Notes under the pieces: model-generated
What the model saw: only the letters and a program-made list of their open reading frames with translations
What the model was told of the DNA's origin: nothing
Database searches by the model: none
Program-made: the position numbers and the translations under genes
Shown: piece by piece, positions 32,022 through 44,400 of the stretch
Numbering within the stretch: the stretch's first letter is position 1
Layout of the letters: every line of letters starts with the position of its first letter
From: CBDIHP01 sp965279195
GTDB lineage: Bacteria; Planctomycetota; Planctomycetia; Isosphaerales; Isosphaeraceae
Direction of reading: 5' to 3'
DNA length: 64,000 nt
Assembly: GCA_965279195.1 (NCBI GenBank)
Contig: CBDIHP010000028.1
Coordinates: 60,463-124,462, forward strand

Positions 32022-33466
32022 GTACCGGGCTCCACCGGCCTGAGGTAGAGGTCATATTCATATTCGAATCGTCGCGAGGTCGGGCCGAGTTCGAACTCGA
32101 ACTCGGAGAGGCTCTCGATCTCGAAGTCGGATCCGAGTTCGGCGTCGAGGACGTGGGGGGGCGGGATCTCGGGGCCGACGTCGTCGAAGAGGGCGAACCG
32201 CGGGGGGGCCTTGTGGGGGCCGCGGGGCGGGCCCGGGTCGACGAACGGGTTGGGGAGGTCGTCGATGACCGCCCAGGCCGGGGGCGCCATCATCCGACGG
32301 TCCTTACGCCGCCGCTTCCTCGCGCGTGACTTCGATCGGGACTTGGACCGCAGCCGGCTGCTGGATCCCGTCAGCCCCAGCTTGCGCCGGGCGGCCTCGG
32401 TGGCGACGGTCAGGCCGACGACCGCGCCGAGCCATGCGAACAGGCCGACCTCGCCGCTGAGGTCGTAGGACGCGTCGGCGGTGTCGAACAGGTCGTCCCA
32501 GGCGGTCGCCTGCGTCCAGGCCAGGCCGGAGGCCGGGTCGTAGGCGGCGGGGACGTTGGAATCGGCGTATTCGAAGCTCCAGGGGACGTCGGGCACGACG
32601 GCGGCCGCGGCGACCTCGGCGTGGGCGTCTAGGCCGGGGTCGGGGCTGCCCGCCTCGGGCCGGGCGACCTGGGTCTCGGGGGCCGATGCGGGCGAGGGGA
32701 TCGTGGCGGCCAGGCGGTGCGGGGCCTTCGCGGCGTCGAGCAGGGGGGCGTTGGTGAGGTCGAAGACGCCCCAGGCCCCGACGACGGCCGAGGCCGACGC
32801 GCCGAAGTTGGCGGCGGGGAGGGCCGACCCGGCGGCGACGGTCGAGCCGACGGTCCAGGTCAGGCCGGTCATGAAGGTGCCGAACGCGGCCATGTTGGAG
32901 ATCGACGCCGAGGGGTCGGTGGATGGGTTCGCGGGGGTCGCGGGCGAGGCGGCGGGCGCCGCCGCGGGGGGCATCAGGGCGGGCGTGTCGTCGACGCTCG
33001 CCCGGATCTTGACCCCCGGATCGGTGTCGGTGCCGGCCCTGGCGACGAGCCGGGCGTCGGGCTCGGGCGAGGCGTCGCGGGCGTCGGAGTTGAGCAGGCC
33101 GTCGAGGAAGCTGGGCAGGCGGGTGCTGATGCCCTTCGCCCGGAGCTGGCGGGTGAAGTCGCCTTCGAAGGCCGCGATGGCCTTCGAAGCGCTGGCCACG
33201 CGCTGCTCCAGCAGGCGGGCCTGGGCCTGGCGGTCGGCCTCGACGAGGTGCCCGGGGAGCGAGACGGAGACGGGCATCGCCTGGGAGACGAAGGGATCGT
33301 GCGGCGCGCCGGCGACGGTCCCCGACACGATCACCGCCGCCGTCGGCCGGGGCGCGATGGCGGCGCGCGGGCCGACGCCGCTCGGCACCCGTCGGCGCTC
33401 GAGGGTCTCGACCTTCGGCTTGGTCATCGCTAGGAGTCGGCCGGCCGGCCGATTTCGGTGTAGCAT
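32018..33466 (-). CDS. unknown single-pass membrane protein coupled to ECF sigma
   Basis: A 482-residue protein not matching any family I recognise. ATG 33466 has AAAGGA eight bases upstream; ATG 33427 is the alternative. Near residue 17 is KVETLERRRVPSG, the planctomycete N-terminal LExLExR-like motif. Residues 60-120 are helical, the middle is alanine/proline-rich, and a membrane segment (VGLFAWLGAVVGLTVATEAA) near 360 is followed by a strongly basic patch (RSKSRSKSRARKRRRKDRR). The C-terminal 90 residues are acidic (FEIESLSEFEFELG). By the positive-inside rule the C-terminus is cytoplasmic. Four-base overlap with the sigma gene suggests a regulatory partner, possibly anti-sigma; this is inference. 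Confidence 0.65.
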   Translation of the reverse strand: MLHRNRPAGRLLAMTKPKVETLERRRVPSGVGPRAAIAPRPTAAVIVSGTVAGAPHDPFVSQAMPVSVSLPGHLVEADRQAQARLLEQRVASASKAIAAFEGDFTRQLRAKGISTRLPSFLDGLLNSDARDASPEPDARLVARAGTDTDPGVKIRASVDDTPALMPPAAAPAASPATPANPSTDPSASISNMAAFGTFMTGLTWTVGSTVAAGSALPAANFGASASAVVGAWGVFDLTNAPLLDAAKAPHRLAATIPSPASAPETQVARPEAGSPDPGLDAHAEVAAAAVVPDVPWSFEYADSNVPAAYDPASGLAWTQATAWDDLFDTADASYDLSGEVGLFAWLGAVVGLTVATEAARRKLGLTGSSSRLRSKSRSKSRARKRRRKDRRMMAPPAWAVIDDLPNPFVDPGPPRGPHKAPPRFALFDDVGPEIPPPHVLDAELGSDFEIESLSEFEFELGPTSRRFEYEYDLYLRPVEPGT

Positions 33467-33790
33467 CGCGGTGGTCCTTTCGTCGCGTGCGCAGGGACGA
33501 ACGATCCTCCTACCAAGGTTGTGACCCCTCCGCCCCCCGCCTGAACACCCCTCGCCCCGATTTCTTGCGGAGTGTTACCCGGCCGGATCAAACCTGGTGT
33601 GTTCGGTCGACGTGTTAGTGTCCAGTCCCGGCAAATCGCGCAAACCCATGCACCCCTGCCCGGATGATGTCGCGTCGTTGAGTCTGGGCAGAGTGGGCAA
33701 ATTCGATCGGGACAATGCCGCCTCATGCATGACGCGATCGGCCCCGCGCCGGTCGAGCCTCTGCCGATGCCGCCCCTCCAGATGACGTCC
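33467..33790. other. upstream region of the membrane protein-sigma-kinase operon
   Basis: No gene supported. The segment is less GC-rich than the flanking genes and presumably holds the promoter of the minus-strand operon. I see no recognisable ECF promoter pair repeated elsewhere in the window. Confidence 0.35.
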
Positions 33791-33959
33791 GCGCTGGGCG
33801 AGCATCTCCCGATGCCGCCCCCACGGATGACTCGCGCAAACGCGAAACCGGATCTCCCGATCCGCCGACCATAGGCCGATGTCGACGGATCGGGAGATCC
33901 GGTTCGCTGTTCCCCTTCGATCTCCGGTGGGGCGGCATCGGGAGATGCTCGCCCAGCGC
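33791..33959. repeat. GCATC/GATGC hairpin element, copy 1
   Basis: A 169-bp element with perfect 31-bp terminal inverted repeats (33791-33821 and 33929-33959) beginning GCGCTGGGCGAGCATCTCCC. An inner inverted pair is built on GGATC-TCCC-GATCC (about 33849-33865 and 33886-33902). The architecture matches the GGGTC/GACCC elements but with compensatory stem changes. It lies between two minus-strand transcription units. Confidence 0.88.
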
Positions 33960-34036
33960 GATCCGATCCGGTGGCCCCCTTCGATCCTCGTTGGGGCGTC
34001 CACATCCGGGCGACAGCAGCAAGCTTGGATCGAGGG

Positions 34037-34080
34037 CGCGGAGCGAGCTCCGCGAGAACAGAGCGGAAGCAAGCTTCCGC
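34037..34080. repeat. paired small hairpins GCGGAGC and GCGGAAGC
   Basis: CGCGGAGCGAGCTCCGCG (34037-34054) and GCGGAAGCAAGCTTCCGC (34063-34080) are two adjacent perfect hairpins of the type also seen at 24051-24162. They lie downstream of the sigma-54 activator. Confidence 0.7.
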
Positions 34081-34111
34081 ACTCCATACCTTCGGCGCGG
34101 GCGCAAACGCG

Positions 34112-34140
34112 GACGCGGGGGCCGGTGGGGCCCCCGCGTC
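34112..34140 (-). terminator. 12-bp hairpin after sigma-54 activator
   Basis: GACGCGGGGGCC (34112-34123) and GGCCCCCGCGTC (34129-34140) form a perfect 12-bp stem with a five-base loop, 33 bases beyond the stop at 34174. There is no T run, but the position fits a terminator on the minus strand. Confidence 0.55.
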
Positions 34141-34173
34141 GGGTGGACGGTCGCGGATCGGATCGAGTCGGGA

Positions 34174-35412
34174 TCAGAGCATCGCCTGGCGGCTGGTGAT
34201 CCGGGCGAAGCGGGAGGGGGCGGGGTGGATGCCGTACTTGTCCATCTTCTTGTAGAGGGTCATGCGGCTGATGCCCAGCTCCATCGCGGCGCGGAGGCGG
34301 TTGTCGTTGTGCTTCTGGAGGGCCTGGAGGATCCGCAGGGCCTCGGCCTCGCTCTTGGCCCGGGCCAGCGAGGAGGCGTTGCCGACGCCTTCGCAGTCGA
34401 ACCGGGGGGAGACGTCGCTCATCGGGGCGATCCGCGTGGCGGGCGTGGCGGCGAACCCGGCCGAGGGCATCGCGGCCATCGGCGGCTGGGTCGCGTGGGC
34501 CAGCGAGGCGATGAACGAGCGGCCGTCGGAGGAGTAGTAGCGGGCGGGGATCGTCGGCGGCAGGGCGACCCGGCGGATCGGCTCGGGCAGGTCCTCCAGG
34601 ACGATCTCGCGGCCGTTGCCCAGGACGACGGCCCGCTCGACCACGTTCCGCAGCTCGCGGACGTTCCCCGGCCAGCTGTGGGCCCGCATGGCCCGGGCGG
34701 CGTCGGGGGCGATGGTCAGGGCGAGCCGGCCATTCTTGGCGGCGAACTCGGCCGCGTAGTGCTCGGCCAGGGGCACGACCGACTCGGGCCGGTGGCGGAG
34801 CGGCGGGAGCTGGAAGCTCACGACGTTGAGGCGGTGGTAGAGGTCGGAGCGGAACCGGCCGGCGGCGACCTCGCCCTCCAGCGGGCGGTTGCTCGCCACG
34901 ATGATCCGGGCGTTCAGCGGGCGGGTCCGGTTGCAGCCGACGGCCTCGAACATCCGGTCCTCGACGACCCGCAGCAGCTTGGCCTGGGTCTCCAGCGGCA
35001 GGACGTCGATGTCGTCGAGCAGCAGGGTGCCGCCGCCGACCTCCTCGAACTTGCCGAGGCGATCGCGGTCGGCCCCGGTGAAGGCCCCCCGGATGTGCCC
35101 GAACATCTCGGACTCGATCAGGGTGGACGACAGGGCGCCGCAGTTGACGACCAGGAAGGGGAGGTCCTTGCGGGGGGAGAGGTCGTGGATCAGCTTGGCC
35201 ATCCGGGTCTTGCCGGTGCCGGTCTCGCCGCCGAGGAGGATGGTGGTGGGCATGGCGGCGACGCGGCGGACCTGCTCGACGATCTTGCCCAGCTCGGACT
35301 GCGGGGCCATCAGGAAGGCGTCCGCGCCGTCGCCGGCGACCGCCTCGACGCCCGGATTGGCCGTCCCCTGATCGCTCTGGACCTCGCCGCGGAAGATATA
35401 GGAGCTATCCAT
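34174..35412 (-). CDS. sigma-54-dependent transcriptional activator
   Basis: A 412-residue NtrC-class activator without a recognisable sensory or receiver domain. ATG 35412 has a GGAGAG site about eight bases upstream; a longer reading from 35574 lacks such a site. The AAA+ domain shows GETGTGKTR (Walker A) near 63, GAFTGA (sigma-54 contact) near 110, GGGTLLLDDIDVLPL (Walker B) and the arginine-finger region RFRSDLYHRLNVV. A Fis-type HTH (AMELGISRMTLYKKM) ends the protein. With only about 30 residues before the AAA+ domain, control is probably by abundance or a partner protein. Its target promoters are not evident; the neighbouring calcium-binding-repeat gene is one candidate. Confidence 0.93.
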   Translation of the reverse strand: MDSSYIFRGEVQSDQGTANPGVEAVAGDGADAFLMAPQSELGKIVEQVRRVAAMPTTILLGGETGTGKTRMAKLIHDLSPRKDLPFLVVNCGALSSTLIESEMFGHIRGAFTGADRDRLGKFEEVGGGTLLLDDIDVLPLETQAKLLRVVEDRMFEAVGCNRTRPLNARIIVASNRPLEGEVAAGRFRSDLYHRLNVVSFQLPPLRHRPESVVPLAEHYAAEFAAKNGRLALTIAPDAARAMRAHSWPGNVRELRNVVERAVVLGNGREIVLEDLPEPIRRVALPPTIPARYYSSDGRSFIASLAHATQPPMAAMPSAGFAATPATRIAPMSDVSPRFDCEGVGNASSLARAKSEAEALRILQALQKHNDNRLRAAMELGISRMTLYKKMDKYGIHPAPSRFARITSRQAML

Positions 35413-35704
35413 CGGTGTCTCTCCGGTTGTCAGCACGCCGTCGGGTGCGGGTTCGTCGTGGGGTTCTCGTCTTCGAGCCGTCGTGCGGTCCATCGCGGAG
35501 GGAGGTGTCTCGCCCATTCCACGGGAGTTAACGGTGTGGATCGCGCCCAGCGCGCCCGTGTTGTCCGAAATCATCCTGCGTCACAGGAGAGCCATGACGA
35601 CCCGCGAGGTCCGCCACGGTTCCGGCCGAATTCGCCCGGGTTCGGCCGGCCGGGGGCGACTCCCTGTCAGCCCCGACCGGCCCGGGTGGTTTACATTTAA
35701 CGGA

Positions 35705-36833
35705 TCAGGAGGCAAGCACGCCCGAATCCACGAGGTTGCCCGCGCGTCGCTTGGGCGTGCCGATCAGGAGCAGGGGGTCGCCGACGACCAGGTCGAGCGA
35801 GCCGGTGATCACGGTATCCAGGCCATCGAAGCCGGCGCGGAGGGTGTTGGCGCCCGAGCCGCCGTCGAGGTAGTCGTTGCCGCCGTCGCCGGTCAGGTCG
35901 TCGTTGCCGCCCTGGCCGAGGAGCACGTCATCGCCGGCCCCCCCCTTGAGCAGGTCGCGGCCGCCGCCCCCCTGGAGGAAGTCGTTGCCACTAGCACCAT
36001 AGAACACGCCGTCGATGTTGGTGTCGTTGGTCAGCGTGTCGTCGCCATTTCCGAGGACGCCGGCCATCTGGGTGACGTCGGCCTTGTTGAAGGTGTCGGT
36101 GCGGGTGCCGCCGGCGTCGGTGTAGAACGTGGTGATCGTGCCGTTGCCGTTGTCCTGGATGTCCACCACGTTGTTCGAGGCGTCGCCGGCGAAGTAGAGC
36201 ACGCCGTTGTCGAGCGCCACCGTGCTGCCCCGGGTCTTGAAGACCACCGCCGGGCGATCGGCCGAGTCGGGCACGACCGAGAAGTTGCCGTTGGTGATGA
36301 TCCGGTCCTTGCCGGCCCCGCCGTTGATCTGGCCGCTGGCCCCGACGATGTTGTAGACCGTGTCGTCGCCGGCGCCCGAGGTGATCACGTCGGAGCCGAA
36401 GCCCCAGATGTTGTCGTTGCCTCCGCCGCCGATCAGCAGGTTGGTGCCGCCGGAGTCGAAGATCACGTCGTCGCCATCGCCGCCGGAGAGGGCGTCGTTG
36501 CCGCCGCTGCCCAGCGTCGTGCCCGAGTGGATGTAGTCGTTCCCCGAGCCTCCATCCACGATCGCATTGACGTTCGTCAGGTTCACCAGGCTGTCGTCGC
36601 CGGCGTTGCCCAGGACGAAGAGCTGGCGGACCTTCGTCGCCGCGAAGTCCAGCGGGGCGGCGTCGCCCGCGACCTCGACCCGCACCGTCGAGCTGTCCGG
36701 GTTGCTGATCCGGATGCTATCCGCATTGGTCGTCCCGACGATCGCCAGGACGCCGCCGGCCAGCCCCCGCCGTCACGCCCGAGGCCATCAGCGACTTGCC
36801 TTCGAGCTTCTCGAGATGGATGCGTACCTTCAT
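35705..36833 (-). CDS. RTX-like calcium-binding-repeat protein, frameshifted
   Basis: An RTX/hemolysin-type repeat protein of about 375 residues if one frameshift is repaired. ATG 36833 opens MKVRIHLEKLEGKSLMASGV, a planctomycete N-terminal motif; the frame then stops after 38 codons. Dropping one G from the five-G run (plus-strand C run 36764-36768) joins it to GLAGGVLAIVGTTNADSIRI and the long downstream frame. The rest carries many GGxGxD nonapeptides (GGSGNDYIHSG, GGDGDDVIFDSG, GGAGDDVLLGQGGND) that bind calcium in beta-rolls of secreted proteins. A GTG start near 36685 would give a shorter, uninterrupted protein without the N-terminal motif. The frameshift may be real, programmed or a sequencing error. 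Confidence 0.8.
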
Positions 36834-36858
36834 CGGTCCCCCCTGGGTGGGATCTGTT

Positions 36859-36874
36859 TCGCTGCATGCAGCGA
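36859..36874. promoter_or_regulatory. 16-bp perfect palindrome upstream of RTX-like gene
   Basis: TCGCTGCATGCAGCGA is a perfect 16-bp palindrome centred about 33 bases before the RTX-like start (minus strand). It could be an operator for a dimeric regulator or a 5'-leader hairpin. The rest of the gap to 37226 shows nothing I can name. Confidence 0.4.
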
Positions 36875-37226
36875 TGGGTTCATGCGTTGGGTCGAAGTCG
36901 ACGACGGTGCCCGCGAGACGCCGCGGGGCCGCGTTCAGGCACGGATGGATGCAACATCGCAGTTGCAAGCGATCCGGAGTCGTCCCGGGCGCCGAGCATC
37001 AGGGTCGGCGACGCCCCCGGCCGACGTCCCCTCGGAGCCTTCCAGGCAAGGGGCGGGTGGCGCGGCCGGGGCCGGACGGATTGGCGAGGCGAGTCGGTTC
37101 AGGACGGGTCCGCAGGGGGACCCGTCGAGGCCGGGCGGAATGGTCTGAGGAGAAGATAAGTCAGGCGCAGAAGTGCCGGGCGGGAAGTGCAAGCGTTCCA
37201 AGGAGATAGATCAAGGCATCGGGCTG

Positions 37227-37574
37227 TCAGAGGGCGTAGATCTTCGAGGCCTTGAAGGCCGAGCGGGCCGCGCCGATGACCACCACCGCGATCGTGGTCA
37301 GCATCATGCCGTCGGTCGTGGTCAGGCTGCCCGAGAGGATGTCGGAGAAGAGCCGGTAGCCCCGCAGGGTGGCACGCTGGATCCCGTCCCGCACGAGGTC
37401 GCCGAACTGGCTCCACGACTGCGGAAGGAGATCACCGATGCAGAGCAGGAGGCCCAGGACCACCCCCAGGAACAGCAAGGAACCCACCATCGTGATTGTT
37501 CGCCAGACCATCGCCGCCCGCTGCTGCCGGGCCCGCTGGGCTTCGTAAACCATCTCAAGGTGGCTGATGTACAT
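37227..37574 (-). CDS. small two-pass membrane protein
   Basis: A 115-residue protein with a charged N-terminus (LEMVYEAQRARQQRAAMVWR), one strong membrane segment (MVGSLLFLGVVLGLLLCIGDLL), an amphipathic loop and a second segment (MMLTTIAVVVIGAARSAF). No family recognised. It has its own upstream region facing the orphan PSD1 gene and no close neighbour on its strand. ATG 37574 is used; ATG 37553 is possible. Function unknown. Confidence 0.65.
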   Translation of the reverse strand: MYISHLEMVYEAQRARQQRAAMVWRTITMVGSLLFLGVVLGLLLCIGDLLPQSWSQFGDLVRDGIQRATLRGYRLFSDILSGSLTTTDGMMLTTIAVVVIGAARSAFKASKIYAL

Positions 37575-37914
37575 GGGAGGGGTCTCCGCGTTCAGGTCAT
37601 CCGTCCCGTCAGCCCGGGTCTCCGTCGTCCGTCCGACCCGGGTCCCGCTGACACAGGATTCAACGGCACCCGGCCGCCCAAGCGCGCGCCTCTTCCCGGA
37701 AAATCCGGACCAGGGGTGTCACGACCTTCCACCCCCTCCTGGAGTTCGGGAACGGAGCGGCCTCTTTCCTTGCCGCACCACCCAACCAACCAGCCATCCA
37801 TCGGGAAATGCGGCGGCTCCGCTTCCGCTCCCCAGAAAATCCTATCCTCTGACGCCTCTTTGCATTACCCTCAAACTCCGCCCGCCCCGCACCCACCCCC
37901 GGAGCCCACAACCA
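37575..37914. other. divergent intergenic region before orphan PSD1
   Basis: A 340-base gap between divergent genes. It has no gene and no repeat of the families seen elsewhere. A moderately AT-rich patch at 37790-37875 (including TTTGCATTACCCTCAAA) is the likely promoter region of the PSD1 gene. Confidence 0.35.
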
Positions 37915-40362
<2,448 letters not shown>

Positions 40363-40398
40363 AAGTAATCGCTCTATCATCCAAACGCGAAAGCGACC

Positions 40399-40568
40399 AG
40401 CGCTGGGCGCGGGTCTCCCGACCCCGCCCCAACATCCATCGAAGGAGACCACCCAACCGGGTCTCCAGACCCATCCCCATTGGCCGCAACAGACGGGTCT
40501 GGAGACCCGATCGCGTTGTACGGCTCGGCGATGGTAGGGGCGGGGTCAGGAGACCCGCGCCCAGCGCT
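40399..40568. repeat. GGGTC/GACCC hairpin element, copy 3
   Basis: A 170-bp copy with 32-bp terminal inverted repeats (40399-40430 and 40537-40568, one mismatch) starting AGCGCTGGGCGCGGGTCTCC. Two inner hairpins GGGTC-TCCA-GACCC and GGGTC-TGGA-GACCC lie between. It sits between the convergent PSD1 and SWIM genes, 12 bases from a different repeat arm. Confidence 0.88.
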
Positions 40569-40579
40569 ACTCCATTCCT

Positions 40580-40614
40580 TCCTTTGCCTCCTTGGCGTCC
40601 TGGCGGTTCAATTT
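40580..40614. repeat. single GCCAGGACGCC-type arm providing a stop codon
   Basis: CTTGGCGTCCTGGCGGTTCA, with CCTTTGCCTC before it, is one arm of the AACCGCCAGGACGCC family. The TGA stop of the minus-strand SWIM gene (40608-40610) is the TGA of TTGAACC. No opposing arm was found nearby. Confidence 0.75.
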
Positions 40615-41474
40615 TCCGCATTTTCCCCCAGCAAATTCACCCCCCGCGCCGTCGCCGCCCGGTAGAGAGGCTCGATGGCCTCCAGCCAGGGCGTCTCGCC
40701 CCGCCAGAAGGGGAACCCGCCCAGGCGACGGGGCAGGGCGGCGGCGGTCTCGGGCAGGATCACGCCCTCGGCCGGTTCCGGGGCCTGGCCGACGCCCCAG
40801 TACCGGCCCAGTTCGCTGCTCAACGGCTCGGGAGGCGGGGGCTCCGGCGGCTCGATCGCGTCGGCCGGCGCCAGGCCTTCGAGCCTCGCCATCAGCTCGT
40901 CGCGCGACAGCCCGCGGAGCTGGAAGATGAGGAACGGGTCCCGGTCGAACTCCTCGCCGAGCAGGTACAGAACGGCCGCGATGTGCTTGCAGGGGTTCGA
41001 CCAGTCGGGGCACGAGCACTTGGTCGAGAGGTCGCCCAGGCGGTCGGGGAAGAAGGGCACGCCCGCCGTCTTGAACACGTCTTCAATCTCGTGCGGCATC
41101 TCCCCCGCGAGCAGCTTCGCGACGTAGAGCGCCTGGCCCGAGAGCGCCTCGATCACCTTGTCCCACTCGGCCGGCGTGAGCGTCCGCACCTGCACCGCGA
41201 TCTCGTACGGGTCCGAACGCGACCCCTGCACCTTGGCGTGGATCCACCCCTTGATGACCCGGACCGACAGCACCTGCCCCTTGCGGGCGTAGGACCGCCC
41301 GCGCGCCAGCCTCGCCCCGATCTCGAAGCTCTCCAGCGACATCACCCAGCGCTTCGCCCACCAGGTCTCGCCGAAATCCCCGCGCTTCGACTGCGCGCGG
41401 ATCCCGCCCCGGGCCTCGATCGGCTTCGAGGTCTTCTTCGGCCCGTACCGCCAGTCGTCGTCGTGCCAGGCCAT
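40608..41474 (-). CDS. SWIM zinc-finger protein
   Basis: A 288-residue protein with the SWIM motif KCSCPDWSNPCKHIAAVLY (CxCxnCxH) near residues 150-170. The N-terminal part (MAWHDDDWRYGPKK, FGETWWAKRWVMSLES) is typical of SWIM proteins partnered with bacterial SNF2 ATPases. It follows the SNF2 gene after only four bases, so the two are one operon. SWIM domains bind DNA or protein; the pair may remodel nucleoprotein or act in DNA repair. The C-terminal 100 residues are proline/glutamate-rich. Its stop codon is formed by a repeat arm. Confidence 0.9.
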   Translation of the reverse strand: MAWHDDDWRYGPKKTSKPIEARGGIRAQSKRGDFGETWWAKRWVMSLESFEIGARLARGRSYARKGQVLSVRVIKGWIHAKVQGSRSDPYEIAVQVRTLTPAEWDKVIEALSGQALYVAKLLAGEMPHEIEDVFKTAGVPFFPDRLGDLSTKCSCPDWSNPCKHIAAVLYLLGEEFDRDPFLIFQLRGLSRDELMARLEGLAPADAIEPPEPPPPEPLSSELGRYWGVGQAPEPAEGVILPETAAALPRRLGGFPFWRGETPWLEAIEPLYRAATARGVNLLGENAEN

Positions 41475-41478
41475 CGGA

Positions 41479-44400
41479 TCACCCCTCGAACGCCTCGCGG
41501 CGCAGCTTGAACACGTCCTTGATCTCGGACGCCGAGAGCTTCGTCAGCCAGTCCTCGCCGCTGCCCACGACCTGCCCGGCGACCTTCGCCTTGCTCTCCA
41601 GCATCTCGTCGATCTTCTCTTCGAGCGTCCCCATGCAGAGGAACTTGTGCACCTGAACAGGCTTGGTCTGCCCGATGCGGAACGCGCGGTCGGTCGCCTG
41701 GTTCTCGACGGCGGGGTTCCACCAGCGGTCGTAGTGGAAGACGTGGTTCGCCGCCGTGAGCGTGAGCCCCACGCCGCCGGCCTTGACCGTGAGCAGGAAG
41801 ATCCTCGGCCCGTCGGGCTCCGCCGCCTGGAACCGCGCGACCATCTCGTCGCGTCTCGCCTTCGGCGTCCCCCCGTGCAGGAACAGCACTTCACGCCCGA
41901 ATGTCTCTTGCAGGTGCTTGCGGAGGATCTCCCCCATCTCCGAGAACTGCGTGAACACCAGCGCCCGCTCGCCCGAGGCCAGCACTTCCTCCAGCATCTC
42001 CGTCAGCCGCGACAGCTTGCCCGAGCGGTCGGGGATGGCCGAGTTGTCGCCCAGGAATTGCGCCGGATGGTTGCACACCTGTTTGAGCCTGGCCAGGAGC
42101 GACAGAACGACGCCCTTGTACTGGATGCCCTCGGCATTCTCGAGCTTGTCCTTGGCCTCCTCGACGACCGCCTCGTAGAGCGTGGCCTGTTCCTTCGTGA
42201 GGTTGCAATAGACCTTCATCTCGTTCTTGAGGGGCAGGTCGGAGATGATCGACTTGTCGGTCTTGAGCCGGCGGAGCAGGAACGGCGACGTCAGCGTCTG
42301 GAGCTTCCTCGCCGCCTGCTCATCCTTGTGCACCTGGATGGGTACGTGGAACGCCCGCTTGAACTCGGCCTGATTGCCCAGCAGCCCGGGATTCAGGAAA
42401 TCCATGATCGACCACAGGTCGCCGACGTGATTCTCGACCGGCGTGCCGGTCAGGGCGACCTTCGCGCTCGACCTCAGGTTGCGGGCGGCCTGCGACTGCC
42501 TCGTGGTCGGGTTCTTGATGTTCTGCGCCTCGTCCAGAACCACGGCCGCCCAGTCGATCTGGCCGAGCAACTCCTCGTCGCGATGCAATAACGCGTAGCT
42601 CGTCAACACGAGCCCTTGCGCCTTCATCTGCTTCTTGAACTCCGACTTCGACCTCACCCGCTCCAGCCCGTGGTGCACGGCCACGGGCAGGTCGGGGGCG
42701 AACTTCTCGGCCTCTTTCTTCCAGTTGCCCACCACCGACATCGGGCAGACGAGCAACGTCGGCCGGCGGTCCTTCTCGGGCAGCGTCTCCCAGTCGCGGA
42801 GCAAGAGCGCGAGGGTCTGCACGGTCTTGCCCAGGCCCATGTCGTCGGCCAGGCAGGCCCCGAAGCCCCATTGCCGCAGGAAGGCCAGCCACGAGAACCC
42901 CCGGGCCTGATAGGGCCGGAGCATCCCCCTGAACCCCGCCGACGCCTCCAGCAGGTCGTATGAGGACTTGCCCGTGAGCTGATCGATGAGTTCCCCGAGC
43001 CAGCCGTCGGCCGAGACGCCCTCGAACTCCAGGCCCTCCGGCGTCGTCTGCCCGAGCATCCCGAGCGCCATCCTGATCGCCTCGCGGCCGGCGACCTTCC
43101 CCTTGGCCTTGGCCTCCCAGAACGCCAGGGCCTGGCGGATCTCCTCCGGGCTGAGCTGCACCCACTGGCCGCGGATCTGCACCAGCGGCACCTTCAGGCG
43201 TGCGAGCGCCTGCAACTCCTTGTATGTCAACGTCTGGCCGCCGAGGGCGATCTGCCACTCGAAGTTGAGCAGCTGGTCGAGCCCGAGGATGCCCTTCGCC
43301 TTGAGCCTGGGCGCCTTGATGAGCGCCCTCGCCCCGAGCTTGAGCTTGGTCCCCTTGCGCGACCACCACGCCGGGAAAAGCACGCCGAACCCGGCTTGTT
43401 CCAGCAGGCCCGCCGTCCTGTTCAGGAACTCGGCGGCACCCGCGGCGTCGAGCGTGTGCGCGGTCGGGGTCGCGGTCCGGAGGTTGGCCTCGACCCTCGG
43501 GCAGAGGGCCGCCGCCTGGCCCAGGCCCGACAGCAACACCTCGCGGCCGGGCAGGGGAGGTCCGGCCTCCGCATCCGACTTCCGGCCCGGTTTCGCCTTC
43601 ACCCGGGTCGCCGTCCAGGCATCCTCGATCGGCCGGATCAGGCTCGGATCGCTGTTCGACTGGATCAGGTAGCGGACCGTCCACGTCCCGCCATTGGCCC
43701 TCGCCACCGAGGCGGCGTTGATGGTCCGGATCGGGTCCTCGTCGACCGGCTCTTCCAGCCGGAAGCAGAGGCGATAGGGCGCCCGCGCGGACACGTCGAT
43801 CGGCCGCCGCCAGGTGCGGATCTGATCCGCCAGGCGGTCGAGCTCGGACGCTTCCCCCTGGATTTTCGGATCGGCGGACGTCAGCGCATGCAACCATTGA
43901 TCGTGCAGGCTGTTGAACGTCGGCTGCGCCGGGGCCTTCTTCGGCCGCCCCCGGGCCGGGGGCGCCTCGACCGGCGTCGTCCCCTGCGACGACCGCACGA
44001 GGTGGTCGACGAGCCGGTCGACGACCGGCCGGAGGGCCTCGGCGGCGGGGGTCTGCGGCGGGGTCCAGCTCCCCCGGGCCGGCCCGAGCGCGCGGGCGGC
44101 GTGCGGCATCACCCGGCCGAGCTGGGCGAACCGCGAGGCATCCGGCCCGGCCAGCACGGGCGTCCAGCGCGCCTCGAACGTCCGCAACACCTGCGGCGGC
44201 GGCCCGCCCCGTCGAGACGGAGGAGGAGAGGCCGGCGGCCGGACGGGCTCACGCTCCCGCTCACGCTCCAGGCCCGGCAGATACACCTGACGCGCCACGA
44301 TCGAGCCGACGAACCGGGCGACCTGCGACCAGTAGGCGAGCGTCGATCCGATCACGACCCCTTGCGCCAGCGTGGCCTGATCGGTCATCGCGGCCATCAG

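Noticed and set aside
33467..34173. Small genes on either strand in the gap
   Set aside because: The open frames there consist of the hairpin-element sequence and low-complexity Arg/Pro translation, without ribosome sites.
36834..37226. Sigma-54 promoter in front of the RTX-like gene
   Set aside because: A GGCAC-like word occurs on the minus strand near 37170, but the GC at the required spacing is missing.
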